From Lepus europaeus (Eukaryota; Chordata; Mammalia; Lagomorpha; Leporidae): a DNA stretch of 64,000 nt. The stretch covers positions 10,306,266-10,370,265 of the forward strand of contig NC_084837.1 in the NCBI RefSeq assembly GCF_033115175.1. The letters are read 5' to 3'. Within the stretch, counting starts at the first letter, position 1. Each line of letters opens with the position of its first letter. Under the pieces are notes generated by a model. That model saw only the letters and a program-made list of their open reading frames with translations, made no database searches and was not told the DNA's origin. Both the position numbers and the translations under genes were made by a program. Below, piece after piece: positions 23,401 through 34,224 of this stretch.

Positions 23401-26400
23401 TCTCTCAGTTTGCCTCCCACAGTTCCCTGCAGACCGACGCTGATCTCAGCGCTGCCCTGCGACCCTCCCGGGGCAGACGGGAACCATCACCTGCTCCTAA
23501 GAACAAATCCTTCCCAATCTCAGCCCAGCAGAGGTAAGAACCCAAACCAATCGAAGGCGCCGGATGAGCTCAGGGCTCTACGTACAGAAATGGGCTAAGA
23601 AGCCAAGTATGCAGGCTTTTTCAATTTTATTAAAATGTTGATTATTTTAAAAATCTAAATAGCATCAAAACTCTCCTGGCAAAAACAGGTTAAGTGTGGC
23701 CAAGAAACGTTTGAGATAGAGGAAAAACAAAAAGGCACTTGTCTACCGGATATTAAAGTATTATTCAACCTCCAATAATTCCGATGGGTGGTACTGGCAC
23801 AAGAACAGACAGAAAGATCAATGGGACGTAACAGGAAGTCCAAAGGCATACCAGGAATTCGGGCTATGAAGATGGCATTTCGAATTGGTAGGGAAATGAC
23901 AGCTTCGTCAACAGATGCTGCTGGGACAGTGTGCTCCTTGGGGAGGGGCGAGGCAGAGCCCTCCCCTTTCTAAAAGGACAAGTGCTACCTTCAGACCTCT
24001 CCCGAGCAGTGACCTTGTGAGTGAGGTGGGGGTGAGGGGAGCTCAATCACACAGGGAAAGCCTGGGCCCGAGTTACACAGATGTTTAACCTCTAACTGAG
24101 GACAAACATTCTAAATGGGGGGAAATATGAATTGCAACTAGTAACTCGAAACACAGCAGACTCCAGGTCTCCATCCTCGCCACTGCTGGCAGGACAAATT
24201 CTCCCTGCAGGACCGCAGTGCCATTCCAAAGAAAATTCAGCTAAACTACAAGCAGAGGGGTCACAACGATTTATTTTGTGTTTACCTGTAGAGCCCTAGC
24301 CACTACCTCCCTTTCCCACTTAAAACCCTCTGCGGCCCTTCTCGTTCCTGGACTAAAACTCCCTGGCGGGGCCACCACCAGGCCTGGGCTTCCTGGAGCT
24401 CCCTTCCAAGCTGGCTCCTGCCCTGTAACTTGCCAGCTCCACCCTTCAGCCTTGCGAGCTCACCAGGGACGCTCCCAACTGGCCCCTGGCTGTCAGACCT
24501 CAGCCCCAGTGCCATGGTCTCCGCCGCCCTCGTGAACACCCAACACCGGGAGGACGCCGCCCTGCCCTGCCTCTGTCCTATTTTCTCCACAGCACCCGTC
24601 AGCAGCCAAAACCCTCTTTCTCGTGCCCCCCCCCCCCCCCGCCCCGAGAAAAGCAGCTCCAGAACAAGCATCTGTGTTGTTCTGTCCCCGGCACTCGGGG
24701 TCTGGACCCAAAGGGGCCTGAGCATGAACCTGCTGTACACAGTGCATCCCGATGAGCCGGGGTCTCTCCTGTGGCTCCACTGCTGTGGGGCCCGCTCACT
24801 CTTCAGAACCCATATGGTGAGGCGGACCTGGCTGGCCTCTGACCTACCCTCCAGTTCTGTTTTGCTTGCTTTGTAAAATATGTTTCTTGTCCCCAAACAG
24901 CTATCACTGCCCTATCTCCCAGCGGCCCCTCTCCCCACATTGAGGACAGAAAGCAGAAGTGGGCAATGGTGGGGCTGCTTAGTCTGTGACGTACAGGGAC
25001 TGTCACACACACAGGCCGTCCCCTGGGTGACTGAGAGCAGGGACTATTACACACACAGGCCGTCCCCTGGGTGACTGTGACATACAGGGACTGTCACACA
25101 CACAGGCCGTCCCCTGGGTGACTGTGACACAGGGACTGTCACACACACAGGCCGTCCCCTGGGTGACTGTGACATACAGGGACTGTCACACACATAGGCC
25201 GTCCCCTGGGTGACTGAGACATACAGGGACTGTCACACACACAGGTCGTCCCCTGGGTGACTGTGACATACAGGGACTGTCACACACACAGGCCGTCCCC
25301 TGGGTGACTGAGAGCAGGGACTGTCACACACACAGGCCGTCCCCTGGGTGACTGTGACACAGGGACTGTCACACACACAGGCCGTCCCCTGGGTGATTGT
25401 GACATACAGGGACTGTCACACACACAGGCCGTCCCCTGGGTGACTGTGACATACAGGGACTGTCACACACACAGGCCGTCCCCTGGGTGACTGTGACATA
25501 CAGGGACTGTCACACACACAGGCCGTCCCCGGGGTGACTGAGAGCAGGGACTGTCACACACACAGGCCGTCCCCTGGGTGACTGTGACATACAGGGACTG
25601 TCACACACACAGGCCGTCTTCTGGGTGACTGTGACACAGGGACTGTCACACACACAGGCCGTCCCCTGGATGACTGTGACACAGGGACTGTCACACACAC
25701 AGGCCGTCCCCTGGGTGACTGAGAGCAGGGACTGTCACACACACAGGCCATCCCCTGGGTGACTGAGAGCAGGGACTGTCACACACACAGGCCGTCGCCT
25801 GGGTGACTGTGACATACAGGGACTGTCACACACACAGGCCGTCCCCTGGGTGACTGTGACATACAGGGACTGTCACACACACAGGCCGTCTTCTGGGTGA
25901 CTGTGACACAGGGACTGTCACACACACAGGCCGTCCCTGGGTGACTGAGAGCAGGGACTGTCACACACACAGGCCGTCGCCTGGGTGACTGTGACACAGG
26001 GGACTGTCACACACACAGGCCGTCGCCTGGGTGACTGTGACACAGGGACTGTCACACACACAGGCCGTCTCCTGGGTGAGTGTGACACAGGGACTGTCAC
26101 ACAGTCCATCACCTCAGGTCCATGTCAGTGCAGGGACAGTACACTCTTACTAAAAGTAAGATGGCATGTCCTTCATCCATAAGCTAAACAGTAGTTTAAA
26201 AGAAAGAAACTGCAGTATTTTTCTCAGATTAGCACTGAATTTGTTTCTTATGGGAAATGTACATCCAAGGACGCCCTGTTCCCAACTAGAGCTCAGCCTT
26301 GGACCTGGAGACTCAAACCTCTTTTTATCTGAACTATGCACGGGATTTCCGATTTCGGAGCGCAGTGTGGACTTCTGGCCCAGACTGCAGAGCGCAGCAA

Positions 26401-28489
26401 AACTGTAATCAGAAGTTACAGCCTACAACCTCCATCCGATCCAAGCTTTCTCTAAGAGTTCCTCGGGCTAAACTTGGCCATGCCACCTCCTGCAGCCAGT
26501 CTAAACACAGGGCTACAGGCTGGGAGGCAGGGCGGTCTCCCCCCGGGGCTCCAAGGACCAGGCCCTGGAGAGAAAGGGAGGTGTGTGAGAAAGCTGACCA
26601 GGGCCTGGACAGGAGGCAGCACTGGCCGGCGGGAGTTCTCCCTTCTCACAACTCCCGACCGCCTGAAAGCAAGCACACAGCGAGACAGAACCTCTCAGCC
26701 CCACACGGATGAGGGCGGCGCCGTGGCGAGCGGGCCGGAAGTCAGAACATTGGGCACGGGCCCTGGAAAGCCACCTCTACGTGTGACACAGCAACGCGGG
26801 TTTGCACCACGTTCTCTGAGCCCTGCGGGGCTCACACAGCCCCGGCCACTTCCGATGCACTCCGTCGCCATGAAGATGTGTTTGCTGGGGCTAAAGGACA
26901 GGAGTCACACAAGCCACAGCCTGAACAGACCCCTGCGGTGGCCGTCCCCGTAAGCCGTGAGTTCACGGCGGCCAGCACCAAACCCCAGCCACGTGGCTTC
27001 CCCCGCGGCACCAGGGCACACGGCTCATCCCGTTTCTGCCTTGGCTGTTCCTCTGGTCACAACGCGCGGTCACGTAAAATCCCGGGGGTCCGTGGCGTGT
27101 CCGGCTCCTGCCTGGTGCACCAGGTGCGCTACCTGCCTCCGGGCTTCCTAGCGGATCTTCCGGGCAGAAGGCGGGCCCTGGACCAGAAACCTGCAGGAGC
27201 AGGCCCAATGCCCTCTAGAGGCATTCCTGGCTGCTCCTCCACCTTCTTTCTCAATCTCACTTCCTCCCTTCGAGGCAAAGAAGATCCAACATCCGGCGCT
27301 GAAATGCCAAGCTGACGGTGCCGGCTGCCGGCGAAGAGCGGACAGTCACCGGCGAGCCTTGCTCGGCACCGATGCTCCCGGCTCGCCGCCCGAACACTCG
27401 CGCTCTCGGGCTGGCCGAAGCCCAAGCTGCAGCACTCAGCCCCGTCTCTGTGCTACACGCACCGGGCGGCTTCCACGCCACCTCTCCACCGAGTGGCCAC
27501 TTCCCTCCCACTTCGGAGTCACCCCAGCACAAACCGCGCCCGCCGTCCCCAAAGCATCCCCCCGCTAACGACTTCTCTGACTAATCCCTGTTAATCCTGC
27601 AGTCACTCTTCCTGACTCACTTGGCCACCGAGGGCCCAGCGACTGGGTAACACGCACACCCCACTCGCAGGACACGGGCAGGCAAGCAAGAAGTCTCCCC
27701 CGGGTCGGGCAGCTCTGCCCCAGGGTTCTCCGTGGCTCTACTTGGCAGTGGGCACCCCCCTTCCGTCCACTGGCGCGCCTTCCCCAGGGACCTGAGAAGC
27801 TGAGAAGCAAAGGCTCTCACTGGACTAACTTATGCGGGCTTGGGCTTGGCGCGGGTAGAGGTGGGCATTTCGGAGCAGCCACTAACCCCACCGCCACCCC
27901 GGCCACAGGCGCGTGCTGTGCGCTCTGTACAACTCTAGGAGCACACAGGCGGTCTCAAGAAGACCTGGAGAGATGCCGTCTTGCAGGTCAGCGTGAGGGG
28001 TGCACCCAGGGGGCCACCCTCGTCCACCCTAACCCCAGGCCCCGTGCTCCCGGCTGCCACGCGCCCACCACGCCTCGCACCGCCCAGGGGGCACCCGATC
28101 CCCCGGGAAGCCCCGGAACGCGGGGACGCTGCGCGCAGGAGGCGGTGCCCGCCCGGCGGGGCTCACCTGTATGCGGCCACGGCGCGGGTCTGCAGGTACT
28201 TCTGCGCGGTCATGACTCCCACGAAGAGAAAGTTCCTGTCGCGCGGACCGCCCTCCGGGGCCGAGCCGTGCGGCCAGAGCTGCGCCCCGCGCGCATCGCC
28301 GCGCGCCCCGCCGGCCTGGGACGCCGCCGCCGCCTGCCCGGGCCGGCAGCCCTCGGGGCTGGCGCGGCGCCGCGGGCCCGCTCGCTTCAGCTCGGAGGCG
28401 CGCGGCAGCACGAGCCGCGAGGCCAGCACGAAGCCCAGCACGAGCCCGAGCAGCACGCTGAGCCAGGCGCGCCGGCCGCGCGCGGCCAT
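13909..28489 (-). CDS. CHSY1: Chondroitin sulfate synthase 1, first two coding exons (partial gene)
   Basis: This is the spliced coding span in the window: exon 1 (28167-28489) joined to exon 2 (13909-14404), giving 819 nt or 273 in-frame codons. The protein is a type II Golgi enzyme that polymerises chondroitin by adding alternating glucuronic acid and N-acetylgalactosamine (known for the family). Visible features are an N-terminal signal-anchor (about residues 10-30), a low-complexity stem, the NFLFVGVMTAQKYL start of the GT31-like domain, and the metal-binding DDD in MRADDDVYIKGD (about residues 172-174). The human protein is about 800 residues, and its large last coding exon holds the remainder, including the second transferase domain. 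No such frame occurs at 1-13.9 kb, so that exon lies beyond the left edge. Confidence 0.96.
14708..14741. repeat. Short (ACCAGC)n microsatellite
   Basis: A tandem accagc/accagcacc tract, mildly interrupted, in CHSY1 intron 1. Confidence 0.8.
14742..15407. other. CHSY1 intron 1, nothing recognised
   Basis: Overlapping long frames on the minus strand have no family similarity and include SINE sequence at one end, so they are not called. Confidence 0.35.
15408..15720 (+). mobile_element. CSINE copy, forward, with short duplication
   Basis: Head ggggccggtgttgtggcacagcagg, B box ggttctagtcccgg, and tail aaataaataaataaacc plus A-run. The bases tcacaaa repeat on both sides (about 15400 and 15721). 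Confidence 0.93.
15812..16045 (-). repeat. Probable very old CSINE copy
   Basis: Diverged but recognisable blocks: atggttcagatggccaggctggagcc and caggaagctggagtcaggagcc, in reverse orientation. Boundaries are uncertain. Confidence 0.4.
16160..16345 (+). repeat. Probable ancient L1 3'-end fragment
   Basis: Blocks such as acataaaacacaccacctcc, gggtacagctcagtggcacc and ctccatcttgcgaaactgacattct resemble a common ancient L1 3' untranslated segment. This is from memory only. Confidence 0.45.
16385..16708 (-). mobile_element. CSINE copy, reverse
   Basis: ttttaaagatttatttatttgaaagagtt tail complement, a G-rich expansion at 16420-16440, and an end at ccactgtgccttgacactggcccc. Confidence 0.9.
16709..18418. 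other. CHSY1 intron 1, nothing recognised
   Basis: No exon, RNA gene or repeat family could be identified. Confidence 0.35.
18419..18728 (+). mobile_element. CSINE copy, 5'-truncated, forward
   Basis: It begins within the head (gataaagccactgcctgcagtgcc), then gggcgccggtttgagtcccagg, and ends with (ct)n and aaataaataaaccc. Confidence 0.88.
19301..19594 (+). mobile_element. CSINE copy with target-site duplication
   Basis: Starts gggccagtgctatggagtagcagg and ends in an A-run. Flanked by aaaagcagggagcag (19286-19300) and aaaagcaaagagcag (19595-19609), which differ at two bases. Confidence 0.92.
19610..23120. other. CHSY1 intron 1, mostly unrecognised
   Basis: A probable MIR piece lies at 21285-21375 and an (AAAT)n tract at about 22361-22386. 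No exon candidate or structural RNA was recognised in the rest. Confidence 0.35.
21285..21375 (+). repeat. Probable MIR fragment
   Basis: Blocks tgaggaatcattacccacactgcagaggagg, acgaggctaccaggctcgggccatacagctag and gagccaggatgcc follow the order of the MIR core. Strongly diverged. Confidence 0.45.
23121..23400. repeat. Minisatellite, 40-bp unit, 7 copies
   Basis: The unit starting ccggcatcctgagacggggc repeats every 40 bp from 23121 to 23400 (seven units). The first has ccggcgtcct, the third has gggccagcac instead of gagacggggc, and the early units have ctcctgcg where later ones have ctcccgcg. GC- and CpG-rich, inside CHSY1 intron 1. Confidence 0.95.
23401..24310. other. CHSY1 intron 1, nothing recognised
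   Basis: An A/T-rich stretch at 23610-23700 and ordinary sequence otherwise. Confidence 0.35.
24311..24660 (+). repeat. Possible L2-type fragment with a C-run
   Basis: cttaaaaccctctgcggcccttctcgttcc and the pyrimidine-rich sequence after it resemble an L2 3' end. A 16-base C-run interrupts it near 24627. Low-confidence family call. Confidence 0.35.
24984..26104. repeat. Minisatellite, about 47-bp unit, 24 copies
   Basis: The block gggactgtcacacacacagg followed by ccgtcccctgggtgac is repeated 24 times plus a partial copy. Units differ mainly in the joint: tgtgacatacag, tgtgacacag or tgagagcag. Variants such as ccgtcttctggg and ccgtcgcctggg recur. In most units TGTGACA in the joint can pair with TGTCACA in the next block. 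It lies in CHSY1 intron 1. Open frames here are repeat artefacts. Confidence 0.95.
26105..28049. other. CHSY1 intron 1, 5' part, nothing recognised
   Basis: CpG content rises toward the promoter island from about 26.7 kb. No exon or repeat family could be supported. Confidence 0.35.
28167..28489 (-). CDS. CHSY1: CHSY1 coding exon 1
   Basis: 323 nt from ATG at 28489-28487 to donor AG|gtgagc (28166). The start sits in a strong context (ggcATGG). It encodes MAARGRRAWLSVLLGLVLG, a basic start followed by a hydrophobic signal-anchor, then a Gly/Ala/Arg-rich stem, then DRNFLFVGVMTAQKYLQTRA. It ends in the split Arg108 codon that exon 2 completes. There is one Ala more than I recall in the human stem. 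Confidence 0.97.
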
Positions 28490-29015
28490 GCCCGCACCGC
28501 TCCGCCCGCCGGGCCGCCGCCGCCGCCGCAGGCTCCGCGCGCCCTCAGCCCGCCCTAGCGCCGCGAGGCCCGGCCCGGCCAGCGCCGCGGCCGCCGCGGG
28601 CCCGCCGCGCCCATCGCGGCTCCCGAGCCGCCCGCAGGCCCCGCGCCGGCGCTTTGTTCCGCACGCCCGCCCCCGCCGCCGCGGCCTGCGCCTTTAAGAG
28701 CGGACCATGCCCGGCGCGACGCGGCGGCCGCGGCTCCTCCCGCTCGCGCGCGGGGGCGCGGGGCCCGCGCGATGGCGACGGCTGTGGCAGCCGGGCCCGG
28801 GCCCCCGTCCCGCGCCGCTCGCGGCCCGCGGCTGGCTCGGCTCGGCTCGCGCTGCGCCCGCCCCCGTGCTCTGCGTGGCCGGCGCCGCCGCTGCTCATCC
28901 TCCGGCTTAGCTCGCCATCGCCACGGGAGCCCCGCACGTCACGCGCCGCGCGTTATGAAGCGGCCGGCGGCGGCGGCGCGCCGTGGCCCCTCTCGGGATC
29001 CGTCCGCGCCGCGCG

Positions 29016-29020
29016 ATTGG
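29016..29020 (-). promoter_or_regulatory. CHSY1: CCAAT box upstream of CHSY1
   Basis: attgg on the plus strand is CCAAT on the gene strand, about 530 bp upstream of the start codon. The adjoining ttttgcgcc (gene strand) resembles a weak E2F site. Function is inferred only. Confidence 0.4.
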
Positions 29021-29560
29021 CGCAAAAGTGAATGGGGGGCGGCTCACGTGGCCAAAGTTTGACCCAAAAAAAAAAAAAATCCCCGCGCGCCCCGCCCACC
29101 GAGTGGCCGGCGGAGGGGCCGCGGCCGGCGAGCGAGCGCTCTGCGCGCCGGCGGCCCGGACCCCGCGGTCGCGGCCCGGAGGGCGCGGGGCCCGGGGCGT
29201 GGTCCGCAGAGGGGGCTTCCCGGGCCCGGCCGCTCCACGGAGCGCACGTTGCCCCGGCCGGTGCTGTCCTCGGATAAACCCCGCCGCCACGCCCTCGCCG
29301 GCCGCCGGGCCGACCTCCCGGCTCGGGCGCCGCGCTCCGTCCACACTGCAGCTTTGTTCCCCCGGGCGGCGCAGCAGGCCGCCGCCTCTGGGGCTCCGGA
29401 GCGGCCCCGGGCGGGGAGCGAGCCGGTGCACGCGGCGTGGAGCGGCCGGCCGGGGGCTGCGGAGCAGACAGCGTGGGGATTCCGGCTTCTAGAAGCTCGG
29501 CGAGGGCCGTGGAAGCCGAGAGGGGCGCATAGGGCCCGCGCGCGCGTGTGGACAGCGGGC

Positions 29561-31312
29561 TTGTGACCTAGGAGCCGGAGGAAGCTTGGAGAGCAGGATG
29601 GTGCCCTGCGCCTGGGAGACGAACCCAGGTTCGGGGGTGCAGAGCAGGCGGGGGTACCCCCGTCCGCGTGGCCCCGCGCTGCGCCGTTGCACACTTGACC
29701 AGGCTGTGGGAGATGGGGATGCCTTCCTGGCCACTCAGTGGTCATCTTGTTCATTCTTGGGGCAGTGCTGCTCTCTTGGACACTTGTGACTTGCATCAAA
29801 AAATAGTCCATTACTCACCTTCCCACAGACGCCCTAGGAGGTGATCCATGTCTAAAAATAAAATACTCATTATGCAGTGAGTATAGGATTGCAGCCGTGG
29901 TCTTGGGAAAAATACAGAACGTCCAGCCATGAATTACAGGCTGGGAACCCGCTGAAGGAGGTCTCCAGTGAGAGCAGAGACCGCGAACGCCCAGAGCCAC
30001 CAGATGCCGGGCTCAGCGACAGCCCCCGGTTCACAGCGGTCTACAGAAAGCGCCCGGCGGGCGGGCGAGGTGCAGCTTTCAGTTTCATTACCTCCTGGGT
30101 GGCTTTGCTGTTTCCCAACCTGCTCTACACGCGTCCCCATTCTCTCTGCAGACCCCACGGAGAAGGGTGCCGGGGTGACGGGAACACGGGAGATGCCAGA
30201 GGTTTTGTCCTGATTCCTCGTGGCCGTCCCTCGGCTCCTGGGCACAGGCTCCGTGGGGTTTTCTCTCCCGGTGTGGAAGGGTAAGCTTTTCCCCCATCGC
30301 GGCTGAGCCTGACCGAGCCCCCAGGAGCAGCAGAGGAACCCATAAGGCAAGTCCTTCCAGGAAGAGCAGGCGTGGGTCAGGCTGCTTCCTGGTGGCCGGG
30401 AGGAGAAGCCCTGCCCAGAGCAGCTGGTGGCTGAGCCAAAGCGGTTCCCTAGGGGACAGACCCAGATTGTTGCACGAGGGACCTGGGTCAGGAGACAGCG
30501 GAGCAAATCCAGGGCACCAGAGACTTCCGTGGCAGTAACCCCAGGATGGCTTCGCCTCCAGAGACAGCCCGAGCTGCCAGGACCTGCAGGCCTCCTGTCG
30601 CCCACCCCCAGTGCACCCACAGCCCCCTGGGTCCCTCTCTCCTTCATTTGTAAAGGTGGGGAGGAGGCGGGCTGGTTAGACTGTGGGCGTCGCACCGCAC
30701 CGAGGTAAACTGAGGACTTCGGTGACGCTGGGGTCTTGAGTGGCTGCACCAGAAACCTCTGCCACCGCCCATCTTCCTCGTGGTGTTGGGCAGCATCGTG
30801 GTTGGAAGGGGAACCAGACCTGAGCCGTGCCGTGCAGACTCCTGGTGGCACACACCTCAGCCGTGCTGCTGGGCTCCCGGTCCCCGCCGTCCTGTCTGTA
30901 AACCAGATCCCAGGCCGGCTCCTCCCTGGTGACTCCAGACTATTTAGAAATTCACTCAAAACTGCCAGATCCACCATCTGACTTCCTCTCTCTTTTCCTG
31001 TGTGGGTCCCAAGGACACATAATTAAAATCCATCTCTACCCACTTTCTGAACATTTCCTCACAACCACAACTTTGTCCCTACACAAGTTACTGGGTTTTT
31101 TGCTTTTTTTTTTTTTTTCTTCCCTGTTGAGGATTCACTGAGCGCCCATTACAGATACAGCATTTCGGATAATTCGCAGCGATTTCTTGGAAAGCCCTGC
31201 TAAAACCTCAGTTGTTTGTGGGCAGCATGCCTCCAATGGCTGGAAGAATTTCCTGGACTCGCGCCCCAAACAGGGGTCCCTGGAAAAATGGGAATAGTTT
31301 TCTAAAACCATT
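29561..31312. other. Intergenic DNA upstream of CHSY1, no gene recognised
   Basis: A long minus-strand frame at 29.9-31.0 kb has no family similarity and no conserved structure, so it is not called. A poly-T tract lies near 31108-31121. Confidence 0.4.
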
Positions 31313-31327
31313 CAGCGACGCCTCTTT

Positions 31328-31669
31328 TTTTTTTTTTTTAAGATTTATTTAATTACTTGAAAGAGTTACACAGAGAGAGAAAGAAGAAGCAAAGAGAGAG
31401 AGAGAGAGGTCTTCCATCTGCTGGTTCACTCTCCGATTGGCCACAACGGCCAGAGCTGCACCAATCTGACGCCAGGAGCCAGGAGCTTCTTCTGGGTCTC
31501 CCATGTGGGTGCAAGGGCCCAAGGACTTGGGCCATCTTCTGCTGCTTTCCCAGGTCATAGCAGAGAGCTGGATCAGAAGTGGAACAGCCGGGACTCAAAC
31601 TGGCGCCCATATGGGTTGCTGGCACTGCAGGCGGCAGCTTTTACCTGCTACACCACAAGCTGGCCCTGT
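31328..31669 (-). mobile_element. CSINE copy with target-site duplication
   Basis: Reverse copy, tail at 31328 and head ending caccacaagctggccctg. Duplication cagcgacgcctcttt (from 31313) versus cagcgtcgcctcttt (from 31670). Confidence 0.93.
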
Positions 31670-31685
31670 CAGCGTCGCCTCTTTT

Positions 31686-32639
31686 GAGAAAGAGTTACAA
31701 CGACTCTTTTGGAAGCTTCTGCCCACTGCCTGCTAACACCATCTCTGGCGGGCCCTTTCCTAATCCTACCCCTGACTGCTAGAAAACTGACCATAAGGGC
31801 CTCGCCGACGTCCCGATTTTGCTCAGTTCTGTTTTTTTCTCTTTGCAGCATTTCCTGTGGTCAGACGCCAGGAAGGGCAAGTGACCGTGGCTTTCGGACA
31901 TGCGTGGGCCTGGCACTGCTTACGCTTATTCTGTCCACTGAAGGCGTGTGGGGGGGGGGGTGTATGAGAGAGACAGAGACAGAGGGGAGACAGGATACTG
32001 ACCACGAGTCTGAGTGCTGGCCGGATGGGGTGTCATCTTTCCGGAAACCCTTGGCTGCCTCGGGGGCAGGCACTCTGGGGAAGCAGCCCTAGTGGTGTTG
32101 GGAGGTGACCACCGCAGAGAGCAAGGTCAAGCTTGCGTCTAGGGTCAGCCTAGACCGTCGGGTAACAGAGAAGTTGGCTTTTCCCATCCGTAGTGAGGAA
32201 ACTGTTCATCCTTAAAGCAGTGCTGGAGAGACAGCGCGAAGGCCAGCTTGCAGCCCCAGGAGCCAACCCTGCCTTGGCGTCAGAGCCCGGTGCTGGTCAG
32301 CTGGCTGGCAGCTGGCCCCCTGAGGGCTCGCCACAGCTAGGGACAGTGCCAGGCGCCTTGGGAGGCATGCCAGGTGTGTGGCTCAAATGCCCTTTGCGTT
32401 TGCTGCAGGTCCAATGTAGTGAGAAATGGCTCGGGGGACACATTCGGGCTTCAAGAGGTTTAAGCTCCTGAGGGAGGCAGCATCAATCTGAATTTCTGCT
32501 GCTTCCCCTGACCTCCGACGACGCGGGGACAGGAACACGTTCACACCTCGACAGCGCAGCCGGATTCGTCCACTTCAGCCGCGGCTCACACCCTCTCAGA
32601 AGGCTGTCACTGGGCGAGCCTTGTCCCCTGGGGCAGCTT
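31686..32639. other. Intergenic, nothing recognised
   Basis: A G-run with a gagagacagagacagagg tract lies at 31950-31986. No gene was found. Confidence 0.35.
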
Positions 32640-32960
32640 CACCAGTGACATCAACTACAAGGCGTGTCCCGCGAACTCAGCAGCCCCACTTCTGAGCATT
32701 TGCCTTCTGGGCATCCCGGGACAAAACGACCCTGGGCAAGGCTGTCGTCTGCCGTGCCGTGTGTGGCAGTGCACAGTTAGCCCCAAGTGTCCGAAGATAG
32801 GAGGGTACAGCCGTCCTAGAATGGAACTCGGAGCAGCCACAAAGCGGAGCAAGGAGGCTCTCGGCGCTGGAATGGAAAGGGCACGGCAGACCCAGCATGG
32901 TGAGGATGTGCCACAACCTACAGGGGCTGGCCAGGGAGTGGGCAGGATCCAAGGGAGGAT
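32640..32960 (+). mobile_element. Decayed L1 fragment (end of ORF2)
   Basis: Ordered blocks agcagccccacttctgagcat, gtggcagtgcacagttagccc, caagtgtccgaagatagg, tcctagaatggaactcgg and cagccacaaagcggagc resemble the L1 ORF2 3' end. The frame is destroyed. Match from memory. Confidence 0.5.
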
Positions 32961-33005
32961 GGAGTGGAGCTCCCCACCGCCCCGGCACTTGCAAGGATCT
33001 GACTT

Positions 33006-33351
33006 TTTTTTTTTTTTTTTTGACAGGCAGAGTGGACAGTGAGAGAGAGAGACAGAGAGAAAGGTCTTCCTTTGCCGTTGGTTCACCCTCCAATGGCCGC
33101 CGCGGCCAGCGCGCTGCAGCTGGCGCGCTGCAGCTGGCGCATCACGCTGATCCGAAGGTGCTTCTCCTGGTCTCCCATGTGGGTGCAAGACCCAAGGACC
33201 TGGGCCATCCTCCACTGCACTCCCAGGTCACAGCAGAGAGCTGGCCTGGAAGAGGGGCAACCGGGATAGAATCCGGTACCCGGCCAGGACTAGAACCCGG
33301 GGTGCCGGCGCCGCAGGCGGAGGATTAGCCTATTGAGCCGCAGCGCCAGCC
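33006..33351 (-). mobile_element. Young CSINE with perfect target-site duplication
   Basis: Full-length reverse copy with aggatctgactt at 32994-33005 and again at 33352-33363. Internally the stretch agctggcgcgctgc is tandemly duplicated near 33115-33140. Confidence 0.95.
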
Positions 33352-33561
33352 AGGATCTGACTTCTTATTAGGTACTTGCAGGGCCAAACGGCAGGCTTTT
33401 CCTCACATGGGAATATCAGCGAGTAGAACATGAGGTCCCTGGGTCCTACCCACAGCTTAGCCAACTGCTCTCAGACAAACGTGGGCCCAGGGCAACTGTC
33501 GTCACCGGCCAAGAGTCCATGGGTCAGAACCCAAGCCCAAAGTGCCTCTGTTCCTCTTTGC

Positions 33562-33840
33562 TTTTATTCAATTCTGTTCATCTGAAAGGCGCACACACAC
33601 ACAATTTTCCATCTGCAAGTTCACTCCCCGAATGCCCACAACAGCTGGGGCTGGGCCTGTCCAAAGCCAGGAGCCTGGAACTCCATCCGGGTCTCTCACG
33701 GGAGTGGCAGGGAACTCAGCACTCGAGCCATCCCTGCTGCCTCCCAGGGTGCACGTTAGTGGGAAGCCGGAATTAAAGCAGAGCCTGGACTTGAACCCTG
33801 GTATTTGACATGGGCGTCTTAACCACAGAGCCAGACGCCC
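33562..33840 (-). repeat. Old CSINE copy, reverse
   Basis: ttcatctgaaaggcgcacacac, then gtccaaagccaggagcctggaactcc, ending gtcttaaccacagagccagacgccc. Diverged. Confidence 0.75.
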
Positions 33841-33878
33841 ACTCCCGCCCCACTTGCTACGCACGAATCCCCAGCACT

Positions 33879-34224
33879 TTTTCTTTTTCTTTTTTTCCTT
33901 TTTTTTGGACAGGCAGAGTGGATAGTGAGAGAGAGAGACAGAGAGAAAGGTCTTCCTTTTTGCCGTTGGTTTACCCTCCAATGGCCGCTGTGGCCGGCAC
34001 ATCGCGCTGATCCGAAGCCAGGAGCCAGGTGCTTCTCCTGGTCTCCCATGCGGGTGCAGGGCCCAAGGACTTGGGCCATCCTCCACTGCCTTCCCGGGCC
34101 ACAGCAGAGAGCTGGCCTGGAAGAGGGGCAACCGGGATAGAATCCGGCGCCCCAACCAGGACTAGAACCCGGTGTGCCAGCGCCGCAAGGCAGAGGATTA
34201 GCCTGTTAAGCCATGGCGCTGGCC
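33879..34224 (-). mobile_element. Young CSINE, reverse
   Basis: Pyrimidine-rich tail, ggacaggcagagtggatagtgag, and head gattagcctgttaagccatggcgctggcc. Closely similar to the copies at 7.65 and 43.3 kb. Confidence 0.93.

Larger units (their letters stand above)
14405..28166 (-). other. CHSY1: CHSY1 intron 1
   Basis: A 13.8-kb phase-2 intron bounded by donor AG|gtgagc at exon 1 and acceptor ttccag|G at exon 2. It contains several SINEs, an L1-derived piece, a 40-bp minisatellite, a 24-copy minisatellite of about 47 bp and a small CAG/CAC tract. Confidence 0.9.
28050..29560. promoter_or_regulatory. CHSY1: CpG island at the CHSY1 promoter
   Basis: Very GC- and CpG-dense sequence surrounds CHSY1 exon 1 and extends about 1 kb upstream on the minus strand. 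There is no TATA box at an expected place, but there are GC boxes and an inverted CCAAT (29016-29020). This is typical of a broad, constitutive mammalian promoter. Limits are estimated by eye. Confidence 0.85.

Noticed and set aside
24984-26104. Array of 24 near-regular repeats resembling a CRISPR
   Set aside because: There are no unique spacers, the unit is continuous, and the context is a mammalian intron. It is a minisatellite.
27981-28697. A 238-codon plus-strand open frame across CHSY1 exon 1
   Set aside because: It is a low-complexity Pro/Arg/Ala frame produced by the CpG island. The opposite strand carries the verified CHSY1 exon 1.
28545-28937. Possible upstream open frame in the CHSY1 5' UTR
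   Set aside because: The transcription start is unknown and the composition is typical of unselected CpG-island sequence. It cannot be supported without 5'-end data.
29044-29811. A 255-codon minus-strand frame upstream of CHSY1
   Set aside because: Arg/Pro/Gly-rich composition, no domain, crosses a poly-T/A run, and lies in the promoter island. Chance in GC-rich DNA.
29934-30977. A 347-codon minus-strand frame upstream of CHSY1
   Set aside because: No recognisable domain, signal or conserved motif, and overlapping frames on the other strand. Not enough to call a gene.
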